DNA from: Sternotherus odoratus
Lineage: Eukaryota > Chordata > Testudines > Kinosternidae
Direction: 5' to 3'
DNA: 64,000 nt
Assembly (NCBI GenBank): GCA_032164245.1
Contig: JAVMKO010000020.1
Location: 5,793,206-5,857,205 of the forward strand
Shown here: positions 12,600-23,798 of the stretch, piece after piece
How positions within the stretch are numbered: position 1 is the stretch's first letter
How the letters are laid out: every line of letters starts with the position of its first letter
Program-made: the position numbers and the translations under genes
Notes under the pieces: generated by a model
Told to the model about the DNA's origin: nothing
What the model saw: the letters and a program-made list of their open reading frames with translations, nothing else
Databases searched by the model: none

Positions 12600-13015
12600 A
12601 TTGTATCTTCCACTCTATGCATCTGATGAAGTGAATTTTATCCCACGAAAGCTTATGTCCAAATACATTTGTTAGGGTATGTCTTCACTACCCGCCGAAT
12701 CGGCAGGTAGCCATTGATCTTCTGGCGATCGATTTCTCGCGTCTGATAAGGACGCGAGAAATCGATCGCTCGCGGCTCCCCCGTCGACTGCGTAACTCCA
12801 GCTTGCCGGGAGGCGCAAGCTGGAGTCGACGGGGGAGCGCGCCGCTGACCGCTGCCACCATGAGGACGGACGGTAAGTCGGCTGCAGATACGCAAACTTC
12901 AGCTACGTGATTCACGTAGCTGAAGTTGCGTATCTGAAGTCGATCCCCCTCCCCCCCCATAGTGGAGACCAGCCCTTAGTCTCTAACATGCCACAAGTAC
13001 TCCTCATTCTTATTC
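12600..13015 (+). mobile_element. Penelope-like element copy, split by a MITE
   Basis: Its two parts are 12600-12674 and 12976-13015. The first has CTGATGAAGTGAATTTTATC then CCCACGAAAGCTTATG, the hammerhead-type segment of reptile Penelope-like elements. The second continues TTAGTCTCTAACATGCCACA then AGTACTCCT. Removing the Harbinger MITE restores the usual order of this repeat. Its outer ends are not certain. Confidence 0.75.
12675..12975 (+). mobile_element. PIF/Harbinger MITE, full length (301 bp)
   Basis: The termini GGGTATGTCTTCACTA and TAGTGGAGACCAGCCC are imperfect inverted repeats flanked by TTA on both sides (12672-12674 and 12976-12978), the PIF/Harbinger target duplication. It contains three internal palindromes around GATCGATTTCTCGCG, CCCGTCGAC and CTTCAGCTACGTGA. 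It is inserted inside a Penelope-like element. Confidence 0.88.
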
Positions 13016-13019
13016 CAAT

Positions 13020-13800
13020 CTATGTTTCAGATTGCATCTCAGAATACCAGGCAAAAACTATCATACCTGGGTTTATGGAAAATAGATCCCATCAAACTAA
13101 CTTGATATCTTTTTTTTTATGAGATAACAAATTTGGTGGATAACAATAATGGTGCTGAAAGCAAGGAATACTTGTAGCACCTAACTAGTCTCTAAAGGTG
13201 CTACAAGTATTCCTCGCTTTCTTTATGGATACAGACTAACACAGCTGCTATTCTTGAACCTGTCAATAATGGTGCTGTTGCAATAGACTTCTGTAAAACG
13301 TTTGACTTGGTACCACACATTATTTTGATTCAAAAACTAGAACAATATAAAATTAACATGGCACACATTAAGGAATTAAAAACTGGCTAACTGATAGGTC
13401 TCCAAATGTAACTGTAAATGGGAATGGTCATTGAATGGGTGTTTCCAGTGGTTTGATTCATGGCCCCACACTGTTTAACATCTTTGTCAATGACCTGGAA
13501 GAAAACATAAAATCATCACTGATTAAGTTTCTAAATGACACAAAAATTGGGGAAGTGGTAAATAATAAGAGGGCAGGTTACAGATTCAGGGCAATCTAAG
13601 TCACTTGGTAAAGTGGGCACAAGCAAACAATAGGCATTTTAATAAGGCTAAATATAAACATATACTTCTGGAAACAAAGAATGCAGGCATACTTACAGGA
13701 CAGGGGATTCTGTCCCGGGAATCTGTGACTGAAAAATATTTGGGGTTGTGTGTGGATAATCAGCTGAACATGAGCTCCCAGTTGTAAGGCTGTGAAGAGA
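13020..13800 (+). pseudogene. CR1 LINE reverse-transcriptase remnant
   Basis: Across several frames, the + strand carries fragments of a CR1 RT: AIDFCKTFDLVPH, a GPTLFNIFVNDLEE stretch, a mutated catalytic-region segment FLNDTKIG (the usual FADDTK is changed), and KYLGLCVDNQLNMSSQL near 13730-13787. Stops and frameshifts make it dead. It is interrupted by a Penelope fold-back at 13158-13263. Confidence 0.8.
13158..13263. mobile_element. Penelope-like fold-back insertion (106 bp)
   Basis: Perfect 14-bp direct repeats CAATAATGGTGCTG (13144-13157 and 13264-13277) flank it. Inside, arms 13157-13182 and 13196-13221 are inverted copies (25/26 identical) of the AGGTGCTACAAGTATTC segment, followed by the tail GATACAGACTAACACAGCTG. 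This tail is a subfamily variant of the larger copies at 35 and 59 kb. Confidence 0.82.
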
Positions 13801-14198
13801 AATATAAATCGTGGGTGTCTGTCTGGAAAGAAAACTGAAGCTGCTCAGTATGGTTTTTTTCCCCCCTCCTGCTTGTGCGTTAATCTCTTGAACAGCAATC
13901 TCCCTTTGGAGACCTTTTATTCTAGCGTCTGAAAAATAATCCCTGAGCGCATGGCCGCTGGGCCATGGTCTGTGGATGAGCCACGGCAGAGTAACCGGCG
14001 ACGGCTGGTAGAAGCAGTCAGGGGAGAGCGTGATGCAGAAGAAGAGCATTTCTGTTTAGCTCCGTAGAAAAGCTTTGGAAGGATATAGCCACGTTTTCTG
14101 CTGGTGCCAGTGGGCACCGCTCCACCAACGTCAACCAGAGCAGCCCTGGGAGTTAACACTCCCCTGTGAGGGCCCAGTTTGGAGCTGAGGTAAATGAG

Positions 14199-14238
14199 CT
14201 GGTTAGTCTGAGGTGCCACAAGTGTTCTTCATCTTATT
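14199..14238 (+). mobile_element. Tiny (40 bp) Penelope-like insertion with 12-bp TSD
   Basis: The segment GGTTAGTCTGAGGTGCCACA is flanked by perfect 12-bp repeats GAGGTAAATGAG at 14187-14198 and 14239-14250. It represents an extremely truncated copy. Confidence 0.7.
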
Positions 14239-14951
14239 GAGGTAAATGAGGGCAGCTTCAGTTGGAATTAGTGAGTTTTGCCATTTATTTTCTTACCCGG
14301 GGTGGGATTGGGGCCTTGCATACACACTGCAGGCCTGAATCCAGTCTCGCGTGGGCTAACTCTACCCCCTGACGGAACGTCATTAAACCAGTCTGGTCTC
14401 AGGCCCGGGCCCGGAGTTACAAAAGAGCAGAGGGAGTGAGCACGTAAAGTGCAATGGGCCAGGGAAGAGAGGCAGTCTTCGCTGACGCCTGCCTTGAGAT
14501 GGAGAACCCAGTGGTGTGGAAATGATGAGGTCGCTGTGAAATGTAATAAAACGTGTATTTGGCTGCTGTTTCCATTAGAGGGAAAGGCCCTTGGATTAAG
14601 AGATCAGGTCATGTTCAGGTCCTTTCATTTAGCAAAGCACTAGTGTTCACTAGCAATGCACTGAACGGGGGACGACACAGAACATGAAGATCTGCTGCTA
14701 ACGTGAATGGACTGCTCTACCTAACGTGAGGCCAATTTTTTTAAACCTGAAGTTAGGTTCCTAAATCCATATCGATGCCCACCAATAGAAGGATTATCCC
14801 CATGTATGCCCGTTGAAGTCAGTGGGTACTACACCTTTGCTCAGCACCTTTGGAAATCATGGTCCTAGTCAAAGGCTCCATATTTCTACCCTTCACAAAG
14901 CCCTATTTGAAAGTGTTGGCTCAAGCCTTTAGTGGTTTCTGAGTCAGCTTA

Positions 14952-15237
14952 CTCCAGGTCTACACTACCCGCCAGATCGGCGGGTAGAGATCAATCTTTT
15001 GGGGATCGATTTAGTGTGTCTCATCTAGACGCGATAAATCGATCTCCGAACACTCTCCCGGCGACTCTGGAACTTCACTGCGCCGAGAGGCACAGGTGGA
15101 GTCGACGGGGGAGCAACTCTGCGCCGTGAAGACGCCAAGGTAAGTCGACCTGAATAAGTCGACTTCAGCTATGCCATTTGCGTAGCTGAAGTTGCATATG
15201 TTAGGTCGATCCCCCTCCCTCCAGTGTAGACCAGGGC
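14952..15237 (+). mobile_element. PIF/Harbinger MITE, full length (286 bp)
   Basis: Same family and orientation as 12675-12975: terminal GGTCTACACTACCCGCC and AGTGTAGACCAGGGC, TTA on both sides (14949-14951, 15238-15240), and internal ATCGATTT and AGTCGACTTCAGCTA blocks. Confidence 0.88.
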
Positions 15238-15473
15238 TTAGTTTCATCTTGTCTCCAAACTTTGCCCCAACAGGGTATCTTTTTTCTATCCATGCCACAT
15301 GGAGATGAAACCAGACACCCCTTTGTTCACGTGTTTGTTCTGTTGGTCTTCCTAAAGCGATCTCTTCTGTCAGGCTTAATCCAATTAAATTAAACGGTGT
15401 TCTATCCAGAGCGGCTTGTGATGGGTCCCTGCCTCCTCCCGGTCAAATCAATGGAATTCTGACTGCATCCCAT

Positions 15474-15901
15474 TGTAACAGGGTGCTGGCCAGAAAGTGC
15501 TGAGTCAGCCCCTGTTCCCTCTTAGCTCAGCTAGCAAAGCCTCTGCTAGCAGCTCCCATAGCTAGGGGAGATAACTAGCTAGCAGGGTGGCCCCGGAGTG
15601 AGTGGGGCTTAATTGAACCACCTGGTAGCCTCCCAGGCCAGGGTATAAAACCTGGCAGGAAGGAAGTCGGGGTGGGGGGCGGGGCGGAAGAAAGGAACAG
15701 GGCAGAACAGAGCCTGACTGTTCCTAGCTGGCTGTGGGAGCTAGCTGTCCCCTAAGGCAGCCAAGCCAGGGCAATTGCTGTATATAGACCTGTATATAGG
15801 TGGTGGCGGGTTTGCACAAAAGGGAAATAAAAGGACACTGTTGTTGGCACCAAGGGGCTCCTGGCTCATTTTTGAAGAGAGCGGAGAGAGGCACGCTTAC
15901 A
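15474..15901 (+). mobile_element. Solo LTR 2 (428 bp)
   Basis: It starts TGTAACAGGG and ends CGCTTACA (TG...CA), with perfect 5-bp direct repeats CCCAT at 15469-15473 and 15902-15906. A TATA box GGTATAAAA lies at 15642-15650 and AATAAA at 15826-15831, 3' of it, giving U3-R-U5 order on the + strand. No internal element sequence is present. It is unrelated to LTR 1. Confidence 0.88.
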
Positions 15902-15906
15902 CCCAT

Positions 15907-18900
15907 TAAAGTATAAGAGGAAACCCTGTGTATTAGATATTGATCCGCTTTGTGTCCGATGACATGCAAGGCACAATGTATTAGAAGGGAAATATACTGC
16001 ATACAGGACATCTTATAAATAGAGAGAATTTATTTAGTGTTACTGACCTTCTCCCCTCCCCCCCCCCCCCCCCCCCGGCACCCGGGTGTACCCTTATTTA
16101 AAATTTAAATCTGTTGCCTAGGGCTTCCCACAGGCAGCCCCCATTTTTTATGCTTCCTCTGAGGATGGTGGCTGCAAATTAGCCAAGGAAGACGAGCCAA
16201 TTAAAAAGACCTTCACAGATGTGGCTCTCAGTTAGCTAATTCTCCCCTCTAATACATCTTGTGTCCTTGGCATGGGATGAGAGCCAGCTCCTTCCTATAT
16301 CCAGGAGGAAGGCAAGTGCCCAGAGCAGTGTATTTGGGAGATGGGTAGGGGGAAAATTAACCTCCTGCTTTCATAATATATCAGATGGGAAAGATCTTTG
16401 GGCATTTACTATTCATCTTTTACAAAGTCGCTCTCGGAAGCCCCAGCCAAAATAAAACGCCCTTGTTTCTATGTGCCAGAGGGGCACATGATATGACATT
16501 TGTCCCTCCCCCAAAAGAGCTGACAAGCTGGAGGGGAAAATGGGAAGTGATTTGCCCATAATCAAACAGGAGGTCAGTCAAGAACCCAGCTCTCCTGATG
16601 TGTCGGCCAGTGCTCTGTCCACTAGACCAACATGACCCCTTCAAAATATGTTGTGTTTATGTTTATACCTGCTTGGATTTATAGGGCATCGTTCACCGCA
16701 AGGGAGTCTCAGATATTTCCAAACTATGGGCCAAATCCTGGTACAGTGAAAGCTGATCTGAAATATTGTTCAGCTAACATCTGCTGCAGGAATCCTGCTG
16801 GCTGTGGCCACAATTTGCCCCCCACAGGGCAGTGAGGGGGAACTGCAGCTGTTCCAAACACGAGCAGCATCCTTCTTCCACTGGCGCCTGCTGCAGCTTC
16901 GCTAGCGTCAGCCCAAACCCTTTGGGAACGGTGGTGTGTGAAGCATGGCACATCTTGACTTCTCTCCTGGTGCTTTCATGGCTTTCTAGCCCCAGTGTTC
17001 TGCTGTTGGGTACAATCAAGGTAACTGAGCTCTGGATGTTGGAACAAACATTCGCAGGTGACTCCAAGCTGCTCCATGGAACATGCAACATGGCATTTTC
17101 ATGAGCTGTCATTTATTCTTATAAGGATCATCGCTTAGATTGGGATATTTAAAGCCAGACTGGGAGCACTAATATACTCTGCAAGGAGCCAACTCTGCTC
17201 TGGTAGAAGGAGAACGGATAGGAGAAGAAGGCTGGGTTTGTGGTTGGATGGTGGAGCAACCACTAGAGGAAGGAACTTTGAGTAAGGGGTTATACAAAGC
17301 AATGGGGAATCCGTCCAGTTCATTAAGATTCTTTTAGTTTTAATAGTATTTGTATTTCAGAATTTGGACAAATCTTCTCAGGGGTTATAATTGCCTAGGT
17401 ACTGTACCAATCGACAGCCATAAGTCAATGTGAGTGGTGGTCTCCGATAGCGGTTCTCCCTGAGCTAGGTTAAGATGATTGGGTTATTTATCAGAGCAGG
17501 TAAAAAAATAAAATAAAATCAACACCGCAGTTTTCCATCGGAAAATGCAATTGCGCGAAAATCAAAATGTTCTGGGGACATGTGTCCACTTTGACAAAAT
17601 TTGGCGGGGAAAAAGTGAAAACACTTCATTTCGACTCTCTAGTTTTGATAGTAGTGAAACATTTTGATTCATTTTGGTTCTGCTGTTTATATAAAATAAC
17701 ATCATTTGTTCTAACGTATATTATATCATGAAGTTTCAACATTATCTCAGTGAAGTGTTTTTGTGTTATCAAAATGGACTGTTTCAACATTATCGAAGAG
17801 AAACGATATGACAGACCCACATTGAATTTTTTGTTTTTGAACTTTTAGTCCATGGAAAATGTTGCTATTTTGGTTTTGTGTTTCAATTCAGGGGGGAGGG
17901 GGAGAACTGTTGGAATTTTCTGTGCAACAGAAATTCTGTTTTCCAACTGGTTCTATATAATCTAGATTTCCTGCATTATGCTCCTGAAAATCAATCCACT
18001 GTCCTGTTCACGTAATCAGAACAATATATTGAGCCATTTTTTCAGCTGGTATAAATTGATTTAACTTCACTGAAGCCAGTGGAGCTAGGCCGATAAGATC
18101 TGGTCCATTATTACTGCAATTGAACTGTGAGTGGTACTAAATTCACAGGAGTCCTCCGCTCTTTACATTATTTTAATTTTCATAAGTCGTGTTAGTTCTT
18201 GCTTAACTCCAATCTTTTACATGCCTCCGTCTTCATTCCTTCCTGGCACAACTGCTTCTTATCCCCATGCGCCGTCTTTCTGGTCTCAATTAAATTTTCT
18301 GCTCTGGGTCTTGTCCTCCTTATAACTTTTCATCAGCAAATTGGGAGGGGGGGGGCGGGGGTTTCCTCCCTGCGGCTTCAACGAAAGCAACTTCATTAAG
18401 ACATCAGCCATCTACGAAGAAAAACAAGGAAGGAGAATTAAAGACTTTTCTCCTCAAATCCTGTAATGGCTTCTGGCAGCCTGGTTTTGATGATCGCTTA
18501 TTACACACTGCAGTGTCAATGCAATGCCAGCGCTGGTTAGATTCTGAAGTTGTGTTTGAAGTTCGGTGAGATCAGAAGTCCTTAGGGAGCAGTGGGTTGT
18601 GTTGGGTTGGGGAAACTTTGTGGGTACCCAGAAATCTTAAACAGACAAATCCCTGTATTACCCGTGGGTGAGGAGAAAGGATTCGGTAGGTGAGGTGGAT
18701 AGAAATGTTTTGAATTTCAGTGTGTCTGTGGGGGGGTAGATGGGAGTATTAGAGGAAATTATCTTGATCTCACTCACTCACACTCACTGAAGCTGGTTGA
18801 ATTTTAAAAAAAAATTGGTGATTTTTCACCTAAATCTCCAATATCCCTCATACCCCCCCCCCCAATCTTTTCCCTCAGTTCTCTTTGGAAGAGTTTATGG

Positions 18901-18980
18901 GCGGGAGACAAGTTTTACTGCCACTCTACATGGGTGTAAGTATTTACAGAAGATGCAAGAATCAGGGCTATTGTATTTGT
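15907..18980. other. No gene; low-complexity and old repeat text
   Basis: It holds a poly-C tract (about 16051-16077) and a minus-strand MIR/CORE-SINE-like stretch (about 16530-16640, ending in CACTAGACCA). AT-rich repeat-like text with recurring AAACATTTTGATTC lies at about 17510-17960. No exon is recognised. Confidence 0.4.
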
Positions 18981-19066
18981 ATAGAATCATAGGATCTCAG
19001 GGTTGGAAGGGACCTCAGGAGGTCATCTAGTCCAACCCCCTGCTCAAAGCAGGACCAATCCCCGAC
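18981..19066 (-). mobile_element. CR1 LINE 3' tail
   Basis: ATAGAATCATAGGATCTCAG then GGTTGGAAGGGACCTCAGGA on the plus strand marks a reversed CR1 end. Confidence 0.88.
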
Positions 19067-19704
19067 AGCAGAGGAAAGAGATGTCATGGAAATCTTCAGA
19101 CTTTAGCCATATAAATATGGCTCCAGAGCGCTGGAACGCTGTCTAAATGCAGTCACCACCCATGCTAGCTAATGGCCCACTAAAATGGAAAATAAAATGC
19201 AGTTCCTTAGCTAGATACAAAAGAATGGCTTTGTGGTGCGAGCTAATGGTCTGATTCTGCTTTCGCTTGGCTGGAAATTGGGGGCAGCCCTGCTGAGGTC
19301 AGTGAAGTTATACACGGTAAAGCTGGAGAATCGGGGATTTTTATGGGGTTGCTAGACAGGAACAGAGTTTTGCTGCTTAAATGTTTGTGCTTTAAGACAT
19401 TTACCACGTCTGAGCTCCCCTGCTCTGAGTCTTTGCTGCACCACAGCCCTGACAATATAAATCAGACAACCACTCACGTGGCTTTCTGGTTTACTCTTCT
19501 TTATTGATCTCTGCAACTTCAGGCTCAACATCAAGGGCGGGGGCTGTCTGGATTGTCTGCGTTTAGCAAACATTGTTGGCACTTAGCAAACAAGAGACAC
19601 ATCAGGGGCTTGACAGAATCACAGGGAAAACAACGGTGGCCACCTCTGAAAGGCAGCCGCCTCTGGGGTGGGATGTGGCAGTATTTAACAGCACATTGTA
19701 ACAT

Positions 19705-19812
19705 CGTTTATTATTATTCTTTATACTTTCTTTTTGTTGTGGCCCATGCCCAAAATGTACTAGGTGCTTTCAAAAGAGAGGATGACACCGTTCCTGCCAT
19801 AAGGAAGCCTCA
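19705..19812 (+). repeat. Dispersed repeat (ACTAGGTGCT... family)
   Basis: TTATTATTCTTTATAC followed by TGTACTAGGTGCTTTC and CCGTTCCTGCC. The same text layout recurs at about 48050-48180, 55165-55255 and 63510-63665. It is an ancient amniote interspersed repeat whose family I cannot name with certainty. Confidence 0.5.
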
Positions 19813-20130
19813 TTGTTAAAAGGCAAAACTGTTCTGGACACGCTTTGTACAGTTGAAACAATCTGATCCATGTGTGCAGGTCAAATGTAATTATTTGGAC
19901 ATGGCAAGTTGCAGGATTCTCATGCAGATTTTAACCCCCCTGGGTGCATGGGGATGTATGAAATGGAGGGGGTGGGAGAAGGTTGATTTAGTCCATTTAG
20001 AAATGGGGCAGGCACCACTGATCACCCAGTTAAGCTGGAACTTGGCAAGGGCACTTGCTCAAGGACCATCCCCTCTGGCAAGAAAATGTTCTCGGGCTGA
20101 GTCAGGCCCTGAGTTTTGCATCTTGTTTGA

Positions 20131-20632
20131 AAGAACATAAGAATGGTCCATCTAGTCCAGTGTCCTGTCTTCCAAAAGTGGCCAATTCTAGGTGCCCCAG
20201 TGGAAAAGAGCAGAACAGGTTATCATCAAGTGATCTATGCCCTTTTGCTCATTCCCAGCTTCTGGCAAACAGAGGCTAGGGACACTACCCCTGTCCATTC
20301 TGGCTAACAGCCATTCATGGACCTATCCTCCATGAATTTATCTAGCTCTTTTTTGAACTCTGTTATAATCTTGGCCATCACAACATCCTCTGGCAAGGAG
20401 TTCCACAGGTTGACTGTGTGAAGAAACACTTCTTTTTGTTTGTTTTAAATCTGCTGCCTATTTAATTTCATCTGGTGACCCCTAGTTCTTCTGTTACGAG
20501 CAGGAGTAAATAACACTTCCTTATTTACTTTCTCCACACCCATCATGATTTTAGAGACTTCAATCGTATCCCGCCTTAGTCGTCTCTTTTCCAAGCGAAA
20601 AGTCCCAGTGTTAGTAATCTCTCCTCCTACAG
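20131..20632 (-). mobile_element. CR1 LINE 3' fragment (about 500 bp)
   Basis: The plus strand begins AAGAACATAAGAATGGTCCA and continues with ATGCCCTTTTGCTCATTCCC and CTATCCTCCATGAATTTATC. This is a second CR1 subfamily, common in turtles, reversed. Confidence 0.85.
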
Positions 20633-21254
20633 AAGCCGTTCCGTACCCCCAATCATTTTTGTTGATGGATGGGGTTGTCTTCCAGGCTGCTTGGGAATTC
20701 ATCAAGAGCTTTAAGATTCAGTATTAACAAGCAGGTTCATTGGATACAACTAACATGGTCAAGAGTTCGCTAACAAAGCTCCCAAAATGACCTGTCTTAA
20801 GCTCCAGCATGCACTAGATCTTATGAAAACCCTGAAGTTGGATACAATGAGGGCTGTTTCTTTGCTGTTCCAGTGAGCTGGCCTGGAACACGGGGAAGAT
20901 CATTCCACAGCATTCGATTTCTTGAGCTTCCCATTCGGTATCAATAGGGGCTGGGACACAATTTGCATCTCTGAATTACAGTATTGTCAACCTCAAGCAT
21001 TCAAGAAATCAGGCTTATACAAGCGTGATTTATTTAAAGCAATAAACCTGGGCTTGCTTTATTTGCTTGCTGTTTTCAGAGCTTTTCAGTTGCACTCGCT
21101 TAAAATTCTCAAGCCTTTCTCTGCAACCAGGAGCCCTAGAAAGCTATTTTTAAAATGAAAACTGGAAGAGTCTCATGTGATCTCTTGCTTTCAGGAGCTG
21201 GGGCTTCAAGAAACCGATCGTGAGAGCTGGCCATGCAAGAAAAAGTAATTGTTA

Positions 21255-21665
21255 GTTTATGCATAAGCCTGGCAGAATTCAATTTTTTATTTTTTATAAT
21301 TTTGGCAGATATCAACGTTTAATTGGAAGCCTTTTTTTCATTGAAGTTTTCACAGTCACGGTAAATTATTGGGAGGCCAGGCAATAATTACTTAATGACG
21401 ACAGACACTGAGTTTCAAACAAGTTAAAGCTTTATAAGTATTCAAACACAAATTGTCAACCTCGCTTGTCAAAATATACCCAGTAAATGTCCTTTCAAAC
21501 TCCCAGTTCTCAAGCAGCATTTGTCTTACTTTTTGCCCATCTGTAACCTTTGATTATGATGGAAATAGTTTTCCTGTAGGTCTGGTGAAATTTACGCATA
21601 CTGAAATTTACTGATAAGAATCCAATTCTTCCAAATTCTCTTATTTGGTCAACAGGTACATTAAG
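21255..21665. repeat. Dispersed repeat of unknown class
   Basis: AAGCCTGGCAGAATTCAATT through TTGGTCAACAGGTACATTA. The text is familiar as a high-copy turtle repeat, but no terminal structure or coding remnant lets me assign it to a class. Confidence 0.4.
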
Positions 21666-21666
21666 T

Positions 21667-21796
21667 ACATAAGAACGGCCATACTGGGTCAAATCAATGG
21701 TTCATCTAGCCCTGTATCCTGTCTCTGACAGCGGTCAATGCCAGGTGCCCCAGAGGAACTGAACGGGGCAATTATCGAATGATCCATCCTCTTTCA
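21667..21796 (-). mobile_element. CR1 LINE 3' fragment
   Basis: CATAAGAACGGCCATACTGG then CCTGTATCCTGTCTCTGACA: same subfamily as 20131-20632, reversed and shorter. It abuts the preceding unknown repeat. Confidence 0.82.
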
Positions 21797-22037
21797 TGCA
21801 GGTTTATATAGCAGCTGAATGAAACCCCCTGCAAACTTGTCTATATTAAAAAACCTGCATTGATGTAAGCAAATCAGTTTGCAACTGAGCTAGTTACTCT
21901 CCTACAAACTTCCTAATATAGATCCGCTTAAACCAGTTTGAGCCTTACAAATCGTTTTTGACTGAATCAGTAAATTTTCATCCTGATCTTTTGTAAAGTA
22001 ATCTTTAAACTGGCTTACGGGTGTTCACAGCAACGGT

Positions 22038-22550
22038 TTGCACCAGAGTCTTGCAACCCGACCCAAACCCGGGACAAGTGTTGGACTTGGGTCGGGTCTA
22101 GAAACAACCCGGATCGGGTCTAGAAACAACCCAAGTTGGGTCACCCCCTCCCACCCATGGGGTCAGTGCAGCAGTGGCTCCATGCCCCATTCCTGCTGGG
22201 CCTTACCACTGTGCCAACCCGAAGGATAGGAGCAGCCAGAGATAGGGGCACAACTCCATGCTCTGGGGTCCCTCAGCCTCTGACTGCCAGAAGCGAGGAC
22301 TGCTTGCCCTGGGCTGGATCACCCCCTAAATTGTTCTGTTCATTCCCTCTGGAGCATCTAGTCCTGGCTGCTGTCAGAAGACAGGTTGCTGAGCTAGCTG
22401 GACAATCCTACGGCCATTCTTAGGCTCTTCGATTGCAGGAAAGGGTCGTGGAAAGACAGACGCCCCCACCAAGCTGCGGTGACGGCACTGACACAGGTGC
22501 GGGGGGGAAGCATCCGGTTCGGGTTGGGTCGGTTCTGAAAACCACTCACC
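22038..22550. mobile_element. Possible hAT-like element rich in CCGACCC/GGGTCGG
   Basis: Left text CAACCCGACCCAAACCCGGG and right text CGGGTTGGGTCGGTTCTGAA form a loose inverted pair. A 22-bp unit with TCGGGTCTAGAAACAACCC is present twice (22092-22132). No clear target duplication is visible. Confidence 0.4.
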
Positions 22551-23798
22551 GCTCTTGGGGCAGATTGGCTGCGCTCAGCTTGGGTTTGGGTCGGCCTTTA
22601 AAATGGGGCCTGAGCAGACAGCTAGTTTACTCCGGCGTAACTAGATGCGCTTTGAAATGCGTTCAGTTACGTTGGCACAACTTCAGAGCGGGCCACCACC
22701 TGAGAACTTTCAAGTTCAAGTCCAGTGAAGAAGTAAAGAGCTAAAGGCTGAGTTCCACCCAAAGATGTACCCTATTTAACTCCTCGGGCGGACAGAGACA
22801 GCAGACACGCCAGGATTTCTGCCAGGTTCCCATTTAACGGCACGAAGGTTTCCATAGCTAGGTTGCAAAAATGAGACAAGTGAAACAAGAGCGATTTGGA
22901 TGCAGGCCGGCTCGCTCAGGGCGGAGGGACGTTGAGAACGCAGCGTGATTGATGTTCAGCTGAATTGTATTTATTGCTTCCCCTCTCCGAGCTGAGCATG
23001 CAGTTAATCCGCTTTGAAACCCGGCTGGGTTAGCAGCAGCAGCTTCAGAATCGCCTGATGGTTCATGCCAAAACAGCCGTTTCCCTAGGGAGGTCAAGCA
23101 GAGGGCTGAGGCCCGGGATACTGTTAAGGTGATAGAGAAAGGAGTCTAGACTGAATTATGGAGTCAGCGGCTGAACGGATAGACACAAGTCAAACAGTGT
23201 GGGCCAAATTCCCTGCCCCCATTACAGCGACTTCAAAGGCATCTGCAGGAGTCTAACAAAGGCGGCATCTGGCAATGGGTGTTTACAAAATGTCACGCCG
23301 TCCTTTTTCAGTCCACCGAGCCACTGATTTGGTTCCCCTCCCCCCGCCCCCGTGTTTTGAAAACACTGCTGTAAAAACAGCGTTGAACCTGCATTCGGGA
23401 GGTGCGGGTGTTTCTGAATCCTGCATTCAGCGAGGATTTGACACAGGTACCCCCCCGCCTCTCAGAAGGTTACCAGCCACGAATCCATCCCAGTCAAATG
23501 AAATATGGCCCAGATCAGCTTTGCATGACAAAATCGACTCACGCTATCGGATGTGCAGTTTAGGGGGAGCGACTGCTGTCACGGTGCGAATGACAGCCTG
23601 GTTTAGTGGTGACAGCCACGCTTCCAGCCTTTTGTGGGAACAGCCTTCATGAGCGTCTCCAGCAGCAGAGGATCTCATGTGGCATCTATCCCATAGTCAC
23701 ACGTTTCTACTATCTTCCCTGACCTGTGTCCTTGATGATACAGTCTCTGCAGGTGGGACTGTTTGCTGGTCTCAAGGAACCATGCACAAGTTCTCCTA
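22551..23798. other. No gene recognised
   Basis: Unassigned sequence of moderate GC content. The longest ORF (23275-23652) has no recognisable domain and no splice context. Confidence 0.4.
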
